DNA of 64,000 bases from Phanerodontia chrysosporium (taxonomy: Eukaryota; Basidiomycota; Agaricomycetes; Polyporales; Phanerochaetaceae): contig MJGA01000021.1 of the NCBI GenBank assembly GCA_001910725.1, positions 464,331 to 528,330 on the forward strand. Direction: 5' to 3'. The notes under the pieces were generated by a model. It saw nothing but the letters and a program-made list of their open reading frames with translations, searched no databases and was not told the DNA's origin. Both the position numbers and the translations under genes were made by a program. The stretch's first letter is position 1; each line of letters begins with the position of its first letter. Below, piece by piece: positions 10,809-21,771 of this stretch.

Positions 10809-12178
10809 ATGGCTAGCTTTAACTTTGACTACCCTCCCTTTCCAGAAGATGTCCCCACAGTCCACTTCTCGTCGTGGACTACCAGCTCATTAAAGCTGGA
10901 AACGAAGCTGAGGTCGACAAGCTCTGGGAGGCGGCCACTCAGCTTGGATTTTGGTAGTACGTACCAAATCATCATCCATCGCGCTGTGGATGACATGGTT
11001 GTTCGCAGCCTGAAGAACCATGGTGCAGAGGACGACGCCGAGCAGATGTTCCAAATGGGCAAGGAGACTATGAACCTTCCCTCGGTGAGAAACTCAAGTT
11101 CGAGCAGGGTGACGCTGGGCTTTCCTTCGGGTAAGCTTTCTTTGTGTGTACTGGTACGGTCTCCGAGTAATTACACCGCCCCTTCCAGATACAAGGCCGC
11201 GGGAGCAAACGCTGTCGATGAAACGGGGACGCGCGACGCCGTCGAGTTCATCAATGTCTCTAAGGATGATGCTCTCGCATTTCCCGATGTGGCGCATCGT
11301 ACCTACCCGCACACCGTCGAAGCGCACTTGGCAGATACTGTCCAGCCGTGGACGCGCAGGGCCGTCGAAATCAACAACACGATCCTTTCCGTCTTCAATG
11401 CGAAGCTCGGGCTTCCGCAGGGTACGCTTGCTGCTCAGCACGCTGATGGCGCACCCAGCTGCAGCGAGTCCCGTGTGATCTAGAAGCCATACGCTCCTGA
11501 AGTGAGCCCTGAGCAGGCCGCTCTTGGTGCGCACACAGACTTTGGATCTTTGGTGCGCCGTTTTTTCTGCTTAGTGGTCCGAGGAGCTGACGGGCAAGGT
11601 AGTCGTTCCTCATCAATAGGCTCGGCGGTCTCTAAGTCTACCCACCCGTGTGGAATGGTTGGTATTACGTCAAAGTATGCGTACTGCTTATATAGCGCAA
11701 TGCCGATACTAACACTGTAGCAGCCTATTCCCGGACACACCATCTGCAACGTCGGCGACGCCCTCGCTGTGTTCAGCGGCGGTATCCTCCGCTCGAACTT
11801 GCACCGCGTTGTGTGCGTCATTCACTCTTTCCCCTCTTCCTCTTGCCTGATTTCTCAGACTTATAAAGGTCGCCCCCTGGGTTGCAGGCCACGCGCACCC
11901 GCTGGTCTCTCGTCTTCTTCACGCGCCCCGCGAACGACGTGGAGCTGCGTGCGCTCACACAGAGCTCGCCCGCTATCGCTGCCGCCGTAGCTGCATCACC
12001 CGATCTTGCCAAGTGGCACCCACAGCAGACAGCACTGGAGTGGTACATGCGACGCATCAAGAACCAGCGAGTGAACAACCGCACGGGTCCGGAGACGTGG
12101 CGCGCGAGCCGTGGCACCGAGCATATCGACGACACGGTCAGTGTCAAAAGTAAGAGTCCAGTCGTTGCGGCCGCCTAA
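10809..12178 (+). pseudogene. 2-oxoglutarate/Fe(II) oxygenase, isopenicillin N synthase-like, broken
   Basis: The reading is clearly the IPNS-like 2OG-Fe(II) oxygenase family: LLVVDYQLIKAGNEAEVDKL, then EAATQLGFWYLKNHGAEDDA, FINVSKDDALAFP, the iron-binding ALGAHTDFGSL (H and D), the distal histidine in GGILRSNLHRVV, and GPETWRAS near the C-terminus. The ATG at 10,809 is well placed and introns (10,959-11,008 and others) splice cleanly. There are four lesions: a missing base near 10,853 (between DVPT and PLLVVDY), another near 11,080 (NLP to GEKLKFEQG), an in-frame TAG near 11,482 (VI*KPYAPE), and TAA where relatives have glutamine in LGGLQV near 11,628. The two deletions could be sequencing errors, but the two stops suggest real inactivation. 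Relatives oxidise small metabolites; the substrate is unknown. Confidence 0.75.
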
Positions 12179-12578
12179 GCTTATGGCGTCTCTAATTGAC
12201 CGTGTACTTGTATCTGGATCATGTGCCAGAAATGCAATGAACGACTTTGTCACGCCGTTTGTGCGAAGGAGAGCGCGAGATGGTCAGCTCAGTCTGTTTT
12301 GAGTCGAAATTTTCGCAGACTTGCCTCTCAGTCCGAGCAAATAATACAACGGCTTCAACACACTGGAAAAAGACATCAGCATCAGACTGTGGCGATATGC
12401 GCCTTGACGGTAGCCGGGTGGATAGAGAGCAGAAACAATGCAATCGACAGTCTACGCTACAAGTCATACACGCCGCGTTGAGCAGCCAAGGAGATACAGT
12501 CATATCCAAAATGCCCCGTAGCAAAGAGAGAATCAAGTTTGGTTGAACAAATTCTCCATCCGTTGTACACGGCCGTCC

Positions 12579-13934
12579 TCACTGGACGTCCGCAGGCCAG
12601 AGATCACGCGCGGTCTCGACGACGAGCGCGAGCTTCTTGACCATATCGTCGTGCGATACCCGGTTGCCCTCCGAATGCGACGCGAAGCCGCATTGCGGGC
12701 TGATGCAGATCTGGTTCAGCGCCTCTGCGACGGTGCGCGGCTCGGGCCCGCTCGCGATGACCGCGGCAGCGTCGTGCACCTTGCGCTTGAGCTCCGCCTT
12801 GTCCTCGAGCTGTGTCCGTATGTCAGGTATCGTCGTGAAGCAGCAGCAAGGCGGGCGTACCTGAGGCAGCTTCGACGAGACAAGGCCAAGGATGACGCTC
12901 TTGTGCTTCGGCAGGTACTTCAGCGGCTCGAACGTGCCCGCGCGGGGGGTGTCGTACTCGAGATAGTACGTGTCCACGTCGATCTCCTGGAAGAGCTTGA
13001 TGGCGATGCGGTCGTAGCCGCCCTCGCTGAAATGCATACCATCCTTGAAGTTTCCGCGGCAGAGATGCAGGCCAACGACAAGGTCGTCGGGCCTGCCCTC
13101 CAGGCACGCGTTGTACGCGCGCACGTACGTGTCCAGCAGCGCGGCGTGGTCGATCCCGCGTTCCTCCATGCCCGCAATCATGGACTCAGCACAGAAGTAT
13201 GCGAGCAGCGGGTCGTCAATCTGGATGTGCCGGCAACCGGCCGCGTAGAGCTCCGCGAACTCAGCGCGATAGGCGGCCGCGATGTCCGCGAAGTACTCGT
13301 CTGCGCGCCGAGGGTCAGTTAAGCGGAGGAATGCAGACAGCTAAGGAAAGGCGTACCGTCATTCGCATATACGCTCTTTGGGTACGCGTACTCCCCGTGC
13401 CGCAGGTGATACCATTCGGGTGCGCACACCGTCAGCTTCAGGTTGGAGTGCTCCGCTGGGTCCGTCAGAGCCTTGAGTGCCTCGAACTGGGCGACGTAGA
13501 ACGGCTTCGTGCGGCGCAGCTTGCTCTCGCAGATGTATGACGGTGCGTTCTTGAAGGCCAGCTTCTTGAACCCCGCGACATCGGGGACATAGTCCATGAA
13601 CATATGCAGCGGGACTGCAGCTCTCGATCAGGACGAGAGCGGACGGGACAAAGACAAAAGACGCGCCTTCAGGGATGTACTTCATGCCCTCCATCTGGTC
13701 AAAGACACCGTCGAAGAACATGTGCCGCCTGAACTCGCCGTCGGTGATGCTCTTAATTCCCACATCACGCTGCATCTGCACGATGCCACGGATGGCCTCG
13801 TCCTCCGCCGCCTTGAGTTCCTCGGCGGTGCATTTGCCCGCGTCGAACTGGTCGCGCTTCTCAAGGAGGAACTGGGGACGCTTGAGCGAGCCGAGCTGCT
13901 CAGCGCGGTATGGCGGGTTGATCTTGAGCGACAT
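12579..13934 (-). CDS. MetE/UROD-like methyltransferase-fold protein, copy 1
   Basis: This belongs to the TIM-barrel family resembling the C-terminal half of cobalamin-independent methionine synthase. It starts MSLKINPPYRAEQLGSLKRP, followed by IVQMQRDVGIKSITDGEFRR, YHLRHGEYAYPKSVY, CRHIQIDDPLLAYFCAE, GLHLCRGNFKDGMHFSEGGY and YLEYDTPRAGTFEPL, and ends with ICISPQCGFASHSEGN. The histidine of GLHLCRGN, and the acidic and cysteine positions near YLEYD and PQCGF, match the zinc/thiol site of MetE. About 400 residues is normal for these single-domain proteins. At least four introns occur; the one between YIPE and PLHMFMDYVPD uses a GC donor (AAG|GCGCGT). The substrate is unknown; in relatives it is a thiol methyl acceptor. 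Head-to-head with a close paralogue at 15,549. Confidence 0.88.
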
Positions 13935-15548
13935 GGCTGGCTGGCGAGCGTGGCGAGAAGCGAGGCAAGCGGGGCAACGGAGCTAAGGGAGAGCCTGACG
14001 TCTTCCAACGGCATTCCGCTCTTTTGAAGGCACGACGCGTTCTGGTGACTCAGCGGAGGAGCATTTTTGGGTAAACCGTTCTCGCTGCGGTATCTGCTTG
14101 CTCCGACTGCTCGAAAGAAAGACGCGATCGCCGCTGGAGTGCTGGCCGAAGGGAACCTGCCAATCAGGAAAAATAAGCTAAGAAAGCTTCGAGAGACGAG
14201 TAAAGGCCAACCTTGTAAGTCCTTTAGGCAGGTTGCTCTCACTGTCACTCGCCGAATGTCGGACGACGTTGACACAGTATTTCGTTTGTGCGAAAGGGTG
14301 ACATGGTCCCGCACGAGAGAAGTAGCTTCTGCCCACGATGCAGGCTGGTTTCGTCAGCGAGGGTCCAAAGACCAGATTAGACGAAACAGACACAGGTGGG
14401 CAGAGGTGTGTGCGCCGACAAAGTGAGAGAAAGTGGTCAACTTGAGTAACCGGGAATTCGCCGGCCAGGCTCGATCAGGCACAACCGCGGAACAGCGGAA
14501 GCGGAGAGCGCGTGAAATCTCCGGTTCGCCCGACCACTCCTTCCACACCTCGAGCTCGTTGACAAATTTTTGTACAGTTGCTGGCCTTCAGCGCTCAGCT
14601 TCAAGAGGAAGCGTGGGGGCGCAGGGCCTTTAAAATCCAGGAAATGAACAACACAACACTCTTCGACTCGCCTGCCCCCCAAAAATCCGCCTCGACTCAT
14701 GGCTCTCAGCTGGAGCACCTTACGAAGCTTGTCAAGAGCGACAGGTAGGTAGCCCCTCTTGATCCAGGCATTGATGTAGCAGGTTGGTGCCTTTCCGCTA
14801 CGGCCGTTGGGAGCGAGGTGCGTTTGGGTCACAATACTGGGAGTTGCAGGCTGTTTGACCTACCCTTCTATCATCAAGGCGACCCGACTCGGATGCTTAT
14901 ACTCGAGACGAGAAGTCGGACCGGGTTGCGTCAGCTTTCCATGCATAAGCATCGACGTTTCATTGCCAGTCGTGCTCTCCCGGGCATTCCTACGAGCACA
15001 TCTTTTCTTCTTGCATTCTGACTGATACAGCGAAGCCAACAACATACATGCTTCCCATATCTGGAACCTCGTGCACACCCGGGCTACCTGATCGAAGTAC
15101 CGCCATTTGCCGTCCTTGCCGCCCGCAGGTGCCTCGTCCGCGGCGTTCACGGGTGCGACGCCGCTGAAGGCCTTGGAAACCACGGGCACCGATAAGCATC
15201 GCGCCGTGGCGTCCTCGTCTGCCAGGACGACAGGCCTGAGACAGTTCACGCCGGTACGCCCCCAATCCCGGGCGGTGTGCGGTCAATCATGTGTGACACC
15301 GCCACTAGCATCTGAATGGGTACGCGTCTCCCGCGGAGGAGCCTGCGAACGTGCGGACGGGCCCAATTCATCTGCATGTGACGCAGTCTATCAGCGCGAC
15401 AGATCCCACCGCTGATGTCTCCCGCGTCCCGCGCCCCTTGGAAAAACAGTTCTTGCGCCGCTCACACTGCACATGATACAAAAGGCCCCTGCTGGAGAGC
15501 TGAAGCCCGCAAGCCTCTCGAGCTATCACCCACGCGTTCGTACACGCC
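13935..15548. other. Divergent intergenic region between the two MetE-like genes
   Basis: This 1.6 kb stretch carries the promoters of both paralogues. Minus-strand frames at 14,860-15,286 (for example PAGGKDGKWRYFDQVARV) have a weak coding look but no start, splice pattern or family could be supported. Confidence 0.5.
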
Positions 15549-17007
15549 ATGTCGCTGAAGATCAATCCCCCGCACCGCGCAGAGCACCTTGGCTCGCTGA
15601 AGCGCCCGCAGTACCTGCTGAAGAAGCGGGACGAGTTTGACGAGAAGAAGTGTACCACGGAGGAGCTGAAGGCGGTAGAGGACGAGGCCATCCGGGGAAT
15701 CGTGCAGATGCAGCGCGAGGCGGGCATCAAGACGATCACCGATGGTGAGTTCAGGAGGTGTGTGCATTTGTGCAGCGGCCTGCGCCACACGTGCTGATGT
15801 GCAATAGGCACATGTTCTTCGACGGCGTGTTCGACAACATGAACGGCATGAAGTACTTCCCGGACGGTCAGTCCCTGTCAGATACTGCCATGTTGCACCC
15901 GAGCTGACACCTCCGCAGCGTCGCTGCACCTGTTCAAGGACTATGTGCCGGACACGTCTGCATTCAAGAAGCTCTCGTTCAAGAACGCGGCGACATGGCT
16001 CTGTGAGGGCAAGCTCTCTCGCGCGCGCCCTTTCTATGTGCCCCAGTTCGAGGCCCTCAAGGCGCTCACGACGCCCGAGGAGCATCCGCGCTTGAAGATC
16101 ACGATGTGCGCGCCCGAATGGTATCACCTACGCCACGGCGAGTATGCGTACCCGAAGAGTGTGTACGCCAACGACGGTGCGCACCTCGCTACCTCAGCAT
16201 GTTTCCCCCTTGCTGACAACGCGTACCAGAGGAGTACTTCGCAGACATCGCAATCGCGTACCAGCAGGAGATCCAGGAGCTCTATGCGGCCGGCTGCCGG
16301 CACATCCAGTTCGACGACCCGCTGCTCGCATACTTCTGCGCCGAGTCGATGATCACGGGTATGCGCGCGGAGGGTCTCGACCCGGACGCGATGCTCGACC
16401 TGTACGTTCGCGTGTACAACGACTGCCTGAAGGGCAAGCCCGCGGACATGGTCGCCGGCCTGCACCTCTGCCGCGGGAACTTCAAGGACGGCATGCACTT
16501 CAGCGAAGGCGGCTACGACCGCATCGCCATCAAGCTCTTCCAGCACATCAACGTCGACGGCTACTACCTCGAGTACGACACCCCGCGCGCGGGCACATTC
16601 GAGCCCCTCAAGTTCCTGCCGAAGAACAAGTTCCTCGTGCTCGGTCTGGTGTCGTCGAAGCTCCCACAGGTGCGCTCCTGTGCGTTGGCCTGCATCTGAC
16701 GCTCGCTCACTGCGCTGAACTCCGCAGCTTGAGGATCAGGAGGAGCTGAAGCGCAAAGTGCGCGACGCGGCAACCGTCATCGCGAATGGCGAGGAGAAGC
16801 GGACGGTCGAAGAGGCGCTCAACCAGTGAGTCCTTGTCGTTTTGGGATGCCCTGTGCCGAGTCGACTCACACGCTTCCAGGATATGCCTCTCACCGCAAT
16901 GCGGCTTTGCGTCCCACTCTGAAGGGAACAAGGTATCGGAGGAGGACGTAAAGCGGAAGCTGACGCTCTGTGTCGAGACTGCGAAGCAGATCTGGGCGGA
17001 CGCATGA
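15549..17007 (+). CDS. MetE/UROD-like methyltransferase-fold protein, copy 2
   Basis: This is a close paralogue of the gene at 12,579-13,934, with the same exon plan and nearly the same motifs: MSLKINPPHRAEHLGSLKRP, GIVQMQREAGIKTITDGEFR, YHLRHGEYAYPKSVY, CRHIQFDDPLLAYFCAE, GLHLCRGNFKDGMHFSEGGY and ICLSPQCGFASHSEGN. Metal/thiol-site residues are present. Introns of about 50 bp are visible near 15,764, 15,868, 16,176, 16,672 and 16,827, all GT-AG. The intron that has a GC donor in copy 1 has a GT donor here (GACG|GTCAGT). No frameshift was found. The head-to-head arrangement of two such genes implies an inverted tandem duplication and possibly shared regulation. Confidence 0.9.
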
Positions 17008-17340
17008 GAAAATAGACTTTGACGAGAAGTTTTTTTGAGCAGACGAACCTGCAAAACCTGTATCCATACTCCATTTATTTATGTAACGCCTGGCAATGGA
17101 ATGATGCAAATTTCCGTTGTCGTGTGCGTATGTGGTTATGAGGGGCAGGACAGTCCTCTTCGGCAGCGTCCGGGGCAGATCAATTTGATCCGCCATAATT
17201 CCTCGTTTGGGTGCCCCGCCCCGCAGAGATCCCACAGAGGTTCTCCGTCGCTCCTTTCTGATCTGTCTCATATCGGTCTACTTTTTTCACTGCTCATGGC
17301 AGAGAAAGACAGCCTACCGCGCATAAGCCGCGCAATCCGC

Positions 17341-17347
17341 TATAAAT
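17341..17347 (+). promoter_or_regulatory. TATA-like element upstream of the F-box-like gene
   Basis: TATAAAT lies about 220 bp before the ATG at 17,562, leaving room for a 5' UTR. It is a weak call from sequence alone. Confidence 0.3.
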
Positions 17348-17561
17348 TTTCCCTATCAAGCTACATATGGCAGGCAATGGCCGCTAAACGCCATGTTTCA
17401 CGTCGAGCTTTCCTTCGCCATCTCGACCATTTCGCGACTCTAATCGCGGCGAACTGAACTGGAGAATCTTGAAGAAGTTTGTGCGGTGGATCAGTCAAGT
17501 AGAACGTCTTGAATTATAGACTCCCACGCTCATCGTTCGACTGCGCTGTCCCTGTAGCGTC

Positions 17562-18932
17562 ATGACGGTTCCGCAAGAGATCGCAGACTGCATCATCGAC
17601 ATCCTCGCAGAACCTCCGGGGCCTACGACAGACTCTCCTTCGCACAGCCTGTTGCGCCCCCGCTGGCAGTGCAGCACACTTGCCGCCTGCACGCTCGTCT
17701 GCACAGCATGGCTCCCGCGAAGCTCGCAGCACCTCTTCGCGCGCTCACTCTCTCCGACGCCGCCGCCATCCGCTTTGCCGATATCGCGGAGCGCACGCCG
17801 CGCATCGCGCAAAATACCCACACGCTCTTTCTCCGGTGGCGCACGCAGGAGTTCGATGGCGACGTCCTGCGCGCGGTGCTCGCGCAGCTTCCCGCTCTTG
17901 TTGAGTTATATGTCGATGCCGGTCCGACGGCCTCTCCCGGACGCGACAGGTCAGCCGTATCGTGGCCCGTCCTCTATGTCGATCGTCGACGGGGCATCAT
18001 GCGTGTGCGTGACATGCTGCTGCACCCGGAGGAGTCTGCCTTGCCGCCAACCGATGCTGTAGAGAGCCTTGTGCGTGCCGACATCCGGCGTGCGTGGAAG
18101 GGATGGCTGACGCACCAGGTCAACTTTCTCCTGCGAGAGCGGCTCGACGCTCGTGCTACACGTCTCGACCATTTCTACGGCGGACAAGACGAGGAGACCA
18201 TCTTCGACTACTTGCGCGACTTTATCGCTCCTGAAATGGTGACAACGTTCACTGTCCATGACCATTCATCTTCACTCTCATGCCACGCATACTGGGTTGC
18301 TACACCCATGTTAACTTCTTAAGCCTGTACTTGGGTGATTACTATCTGCAAGTGGAGCATGGTGAGTCCCCTCCATGTGCCTGGTTGCATGCCCTCTCAA
18401 TCTGCCTGCTAGATCACCGAGCGCTGGGAAACCTTCTCAAAGCACTGGGCTTCTCTGTCCCAGCTGACAAGGTTAGAGGACGTCGAGTTTCTTGAGCCTA
18501 CGCGAGAGGTGCGTCCACCTTCGTCTTCATCCATACCAAGCGCTCATACGTCGCCGACAGGACCGGGGCGCCCTCTTCATTGCGCACATCCTCTGTCCGC
18601 ACCTGCCACCCTCCGTGCGCTGCGTGCGCGCGACGCTCGGGCGGTACCACGTTGGCTCGTGGACTGCGCCCGATACGTGGCGTGCATATCTGCAAGCGGA
18701 CGGCGGCGGCGGTCGGTACGCCGCAATGTTTGCCCGCTGCGCGATGCTCCAATTTGATCTCACCGCCCGCTTCCACGCTGAGACTGAGGCTAGCGTGCGG
18801 GAGGGCCAGGCACTGTTTCGGGAGCTTGAGGAGGCAGTGGGTCCCGCAGCACAAGGAAGGCTGATCCTCAGAAACCTGGAGCGGCCGTGTAGAGAGTCGG
18901 TATCGCAGGACGCCAGCGTGCTGCGGTACTAG
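17562..18932 (+). CDS. F-box-like protein
   Basis: The N-terminus MTVPQEIADCIIDILAE followed by TLAACTLVCTAWLPRSSQHLF matches the degenerate F-box common in Agaricomycetes: two helices with an L-x-x-C-x-L-V-C-x-x-W core. One base is missing near 17,745, after which the frame continues RALTLSDAAAIRFADIAERT, the usual region after the box, then LRAVLAQLPALVELYV. Further exons run to IRRAWKGWLTHQVN and RYHVGSWTAPDTWRAYLQAD, ending in a stop at 18,932. In the family the F-box links a substrate-binding domain to the SCF ubiquitin ligase; these fungal members are mostly uncharacterised. Exon borders after 18,300 are approximate. Confidence 0.55.
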
Positions 18933-19491
18933 GATTCGTTTGCTGCAGTGTGTAAAGCGGCACTTCCTGAGCGGACATCAGAGAACAAATGATGCTCTTG
19001 CGATTTGTCTGAGATGGGCGCCCGCTTCGTGGCGCGGCTGCATCCGCCGCGACGTCTCGCAGCCGCTTTGCTTCTTGCTCTCGACCCCTTCCATGCCTTC
19101 CAAAGGTGTACTCCTCAGCCTCGCTGCTGCAATTCGAACATCGCGGACCGTGTCTGTATAGTACGAGGTCAACTGCACCGAGCATCGCTGTCACCGTAGC
19201 GTCCGTGCACATGGAAGATCATCACATGAGCTGCTCCTCGTCGCTCCGTGATAGAAGCCATGGACACGAGATCTGTGGATTGAACGTCGCCCGCGCAGCC
19301 CATCCAGCTCGTCGGCCCTGACGTCAATTCAGGGTGTCTCTGATCCCAATCCGAAGACTTCGACGCGGCAGACTGTGTCAACTGACACAACGCCCGCTCG
19401 CCTGCCAGCCATGCTGGGACGTCTTCAGCACCCGAGCGTACTCTTCTGTTCTTAAGACTGACAGTAGCAGGCTAGGCGAATCTGCACCGCC

Positions 19492-21554
19492 ATGCGCTCC
19501 CCTCTCTCCTCGCGCTCCTCACGAGTGCGCTTGCGAGCACCCGCGCACAGTCGCCGAACGCGAACGCGACGACGTCGGCGAACGTCATCTTGCCCATCAT
19601 CGCGCCATCAAGCAGCCAGCCGCTTTCAAACACCTTGCTCTCGTTTAGCATTGAGCAGGACCGCTGGCCAGACTGGGCCGGCACCGACGAGCGCAACGAG
19701 TTTACCCATTCCGCCCTCACCACCCTCGCGCGTCTGACCGGACGCCCGCCGAAGATTAGGGTTGGGGCGAACACGGAGGACAAGACGGTCTGGGATCCCA
19801 CTGTCACGGTGCGTGCCCTGGCAACTATGGCTGCTAGCGGTGCTGAACGTCACGCAGATCAACGTGGATGAGTTCCCTCCACCGAACAGCGTGACACCGT
19901 ACCCCGAGGCAACTCACGTTACCGTTGGTAATGAGTACTATGTGTTGTCCAAATGGCTTCCCGCAGGTGAGAAGCTCCTTCAGAGTCCGTGCTTGCACTT
20001 GCTCATGTGTCGCGCAGGAACACACATGACCTGGGGCGTAAACCTGGGCCTCGACAATGCCACGAACGCGCTCAATATGGCCAATGCGATCCTGAATGCC
20101 TTCCTCACCCCAGCAGTCAAGCTCAGCGGCGTCGTCCTCGACCTCATCGAGATTGGTCAGTCTCAGCAACTACATCACGATCACGGCGCTAACATTCCTC
20201 CCAGGCAACGAGCCTGACCTTTACTCGAACAACGGCTTGCGGCCCAAGGGCTACAATGTCAACGCCTATGTACCTGACTGGATCAACATCTCGACTCCGG
20301 TTGCGCAGGCCATCCAATCCCACCCTCTCTCCCGCCGCTCCGAACGGGCACTGTCGATGCGCGACGTGAACGCGCGTCAGGGCCCAGTGAAGATCCAGGC
20401 ATGCTCGTTCGCAGGCCAGGGCTTCACCCCTACCGAGGTATTCAACCTAGGTCTGCTCGACAGTACGCCAGGCGAGCTCGTCAGCGTGTAGGCACTTTGC
20501 TTTTCCATACCATTCCAATGCTAACGTTTATAATGACAGAGTCTCGCAGCACAGGTACTCGGCTGCGTTTTGTTCCGGCGGCGACTTTCCGCTCGTATCG
20601 TTCATGAACAAGGCAGCCGTCCGAGGCAACCTTACCCTGTTTGAGGACGACATCGCTGCAACCGTAGAGCAGGGTCTGGCTTACATCCTTGGGTACGCAT
20701 CTCTGTTGGAGATGTATGTTCAAGGCTAATTTGAACTGGGCAGGGAGACTGGCTCCATCGCGTGTCACGGTGCACCAGGAGTGTCCAACACGGCTGGAGC
20801 CGCACTCTGGGTAGTCGATTACACACTCTTTGCGGCGACTATCGGCATTGGAGAGCTCTACTACCACGAGGGCATCGGTTTCAAGTATAACTTTGTGCGT
20901 TCTCTCTGCCAGAACCAAGGCTCCAGATACAGTCGCTGACAAACACCACAGATCCAACCTATCGCATTGAACCGCTCCACCGTCGACGGCAGCCCACTCG
21001 ACCCGCCAGAGCCCCCGCACGTCCAACCCTCGTTCTACGCCGCGCTCCTCGTCGGGTCCGCCGTCTCATCGAACTCGCTCTCCTTCCCGTGGCCATTCGC
21101 GCACGGCACACTCATGGACCCCGGCAGCAGCGCGTGGGCGAGCGCGCGCATCGTCGAGCTCGCCGTGCCGCTCGACAACGTCAGCGGCTATGCCGTCTAC
21201 GACGCCGGGATCCTCCGCCGCGCCGTCTTCGTCAACCTCGACGCGTGGCTCGCCAGCGCAGAGGCCGCCGGCGCCGTGCGCCCTGTCGTGCACCTCGACC
21301 TCGGCTTCATCCTCTCCGCGGACGACGCGTCGACGAGGCGCAGACGCGCCGCGGAGAGCACCGCGTCGTTCCTCCATGCGACGGTCGAGGTCCGCCGGCT
21401 CGTCGTGAACCACGCAGACGACCTCTCGAACCTCACATGGGCCGGCCAGTCGTACGAGGAGAGCCCGGATGCGAGTCCCACTGGCCACGAGGTCGTCGAG
21501 ACAGTGCCGGTCTCGCATGGATCTTCCTGCGCGCGAGTGAAGCAGTGCTCGTAA
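19492..21554 (+). CDS. GH79 beta-glucuronidase
   Basis: This is a secreted-type glycoside hydrolase of family 79. LSFSIEQDRWPDWAG and LTGRPPKIRVGANTEDKTVW are typical of fungal GH79. VLDLIEIG is joined across a short intron to NEPDLYSNNG, which supplies the acid/base glutamate, and GETGSIACHGAPGVSNTAGA supplies the likely nucleophile. GIGELYYHEGIGFKYNF and the C-terminal beta domain follow. The signal peptide LPSLLALLTSALASTRAQS is in frame with the rest but one base out of frame with the ATG at 19,492, so one base is probably missing there. Introns of about 50 bp are near 19,807, 19,968, 20,156, 20,490, 20,693 and 20,894. In the family these enzymes remove glucuronic acid from glycans such as arabinogalactan. 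Convergent with GH92. Confidence 0.9.
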
Positions 21555-21771
21555 CCTTCCCATCTAGAATGTGACACGTATCGTGTTGTATCATGCGTCA
21601 CTTTGCAGCACTTGTATACCCGTAGACTCGAGATTATATTTCTCTGAATCGACACTAAACGCCTGACGTTCGCTCCATGCCTTCCTATTCCTTTTCGTTT
21701 GGACAACTCGACGAGTGCTACAGTTCATCTCTGGCTCCTCCCGGCTGGTCCACCTGCCGCTGCGCAACCAG

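Noticed and set aside
14860..15286. Minus-strand frame with APAGGKDGKWRYFDQVARV
   Set aside because: It looks protein-like in part but has no start, splice sites or family that can be defended; left as intergenic.
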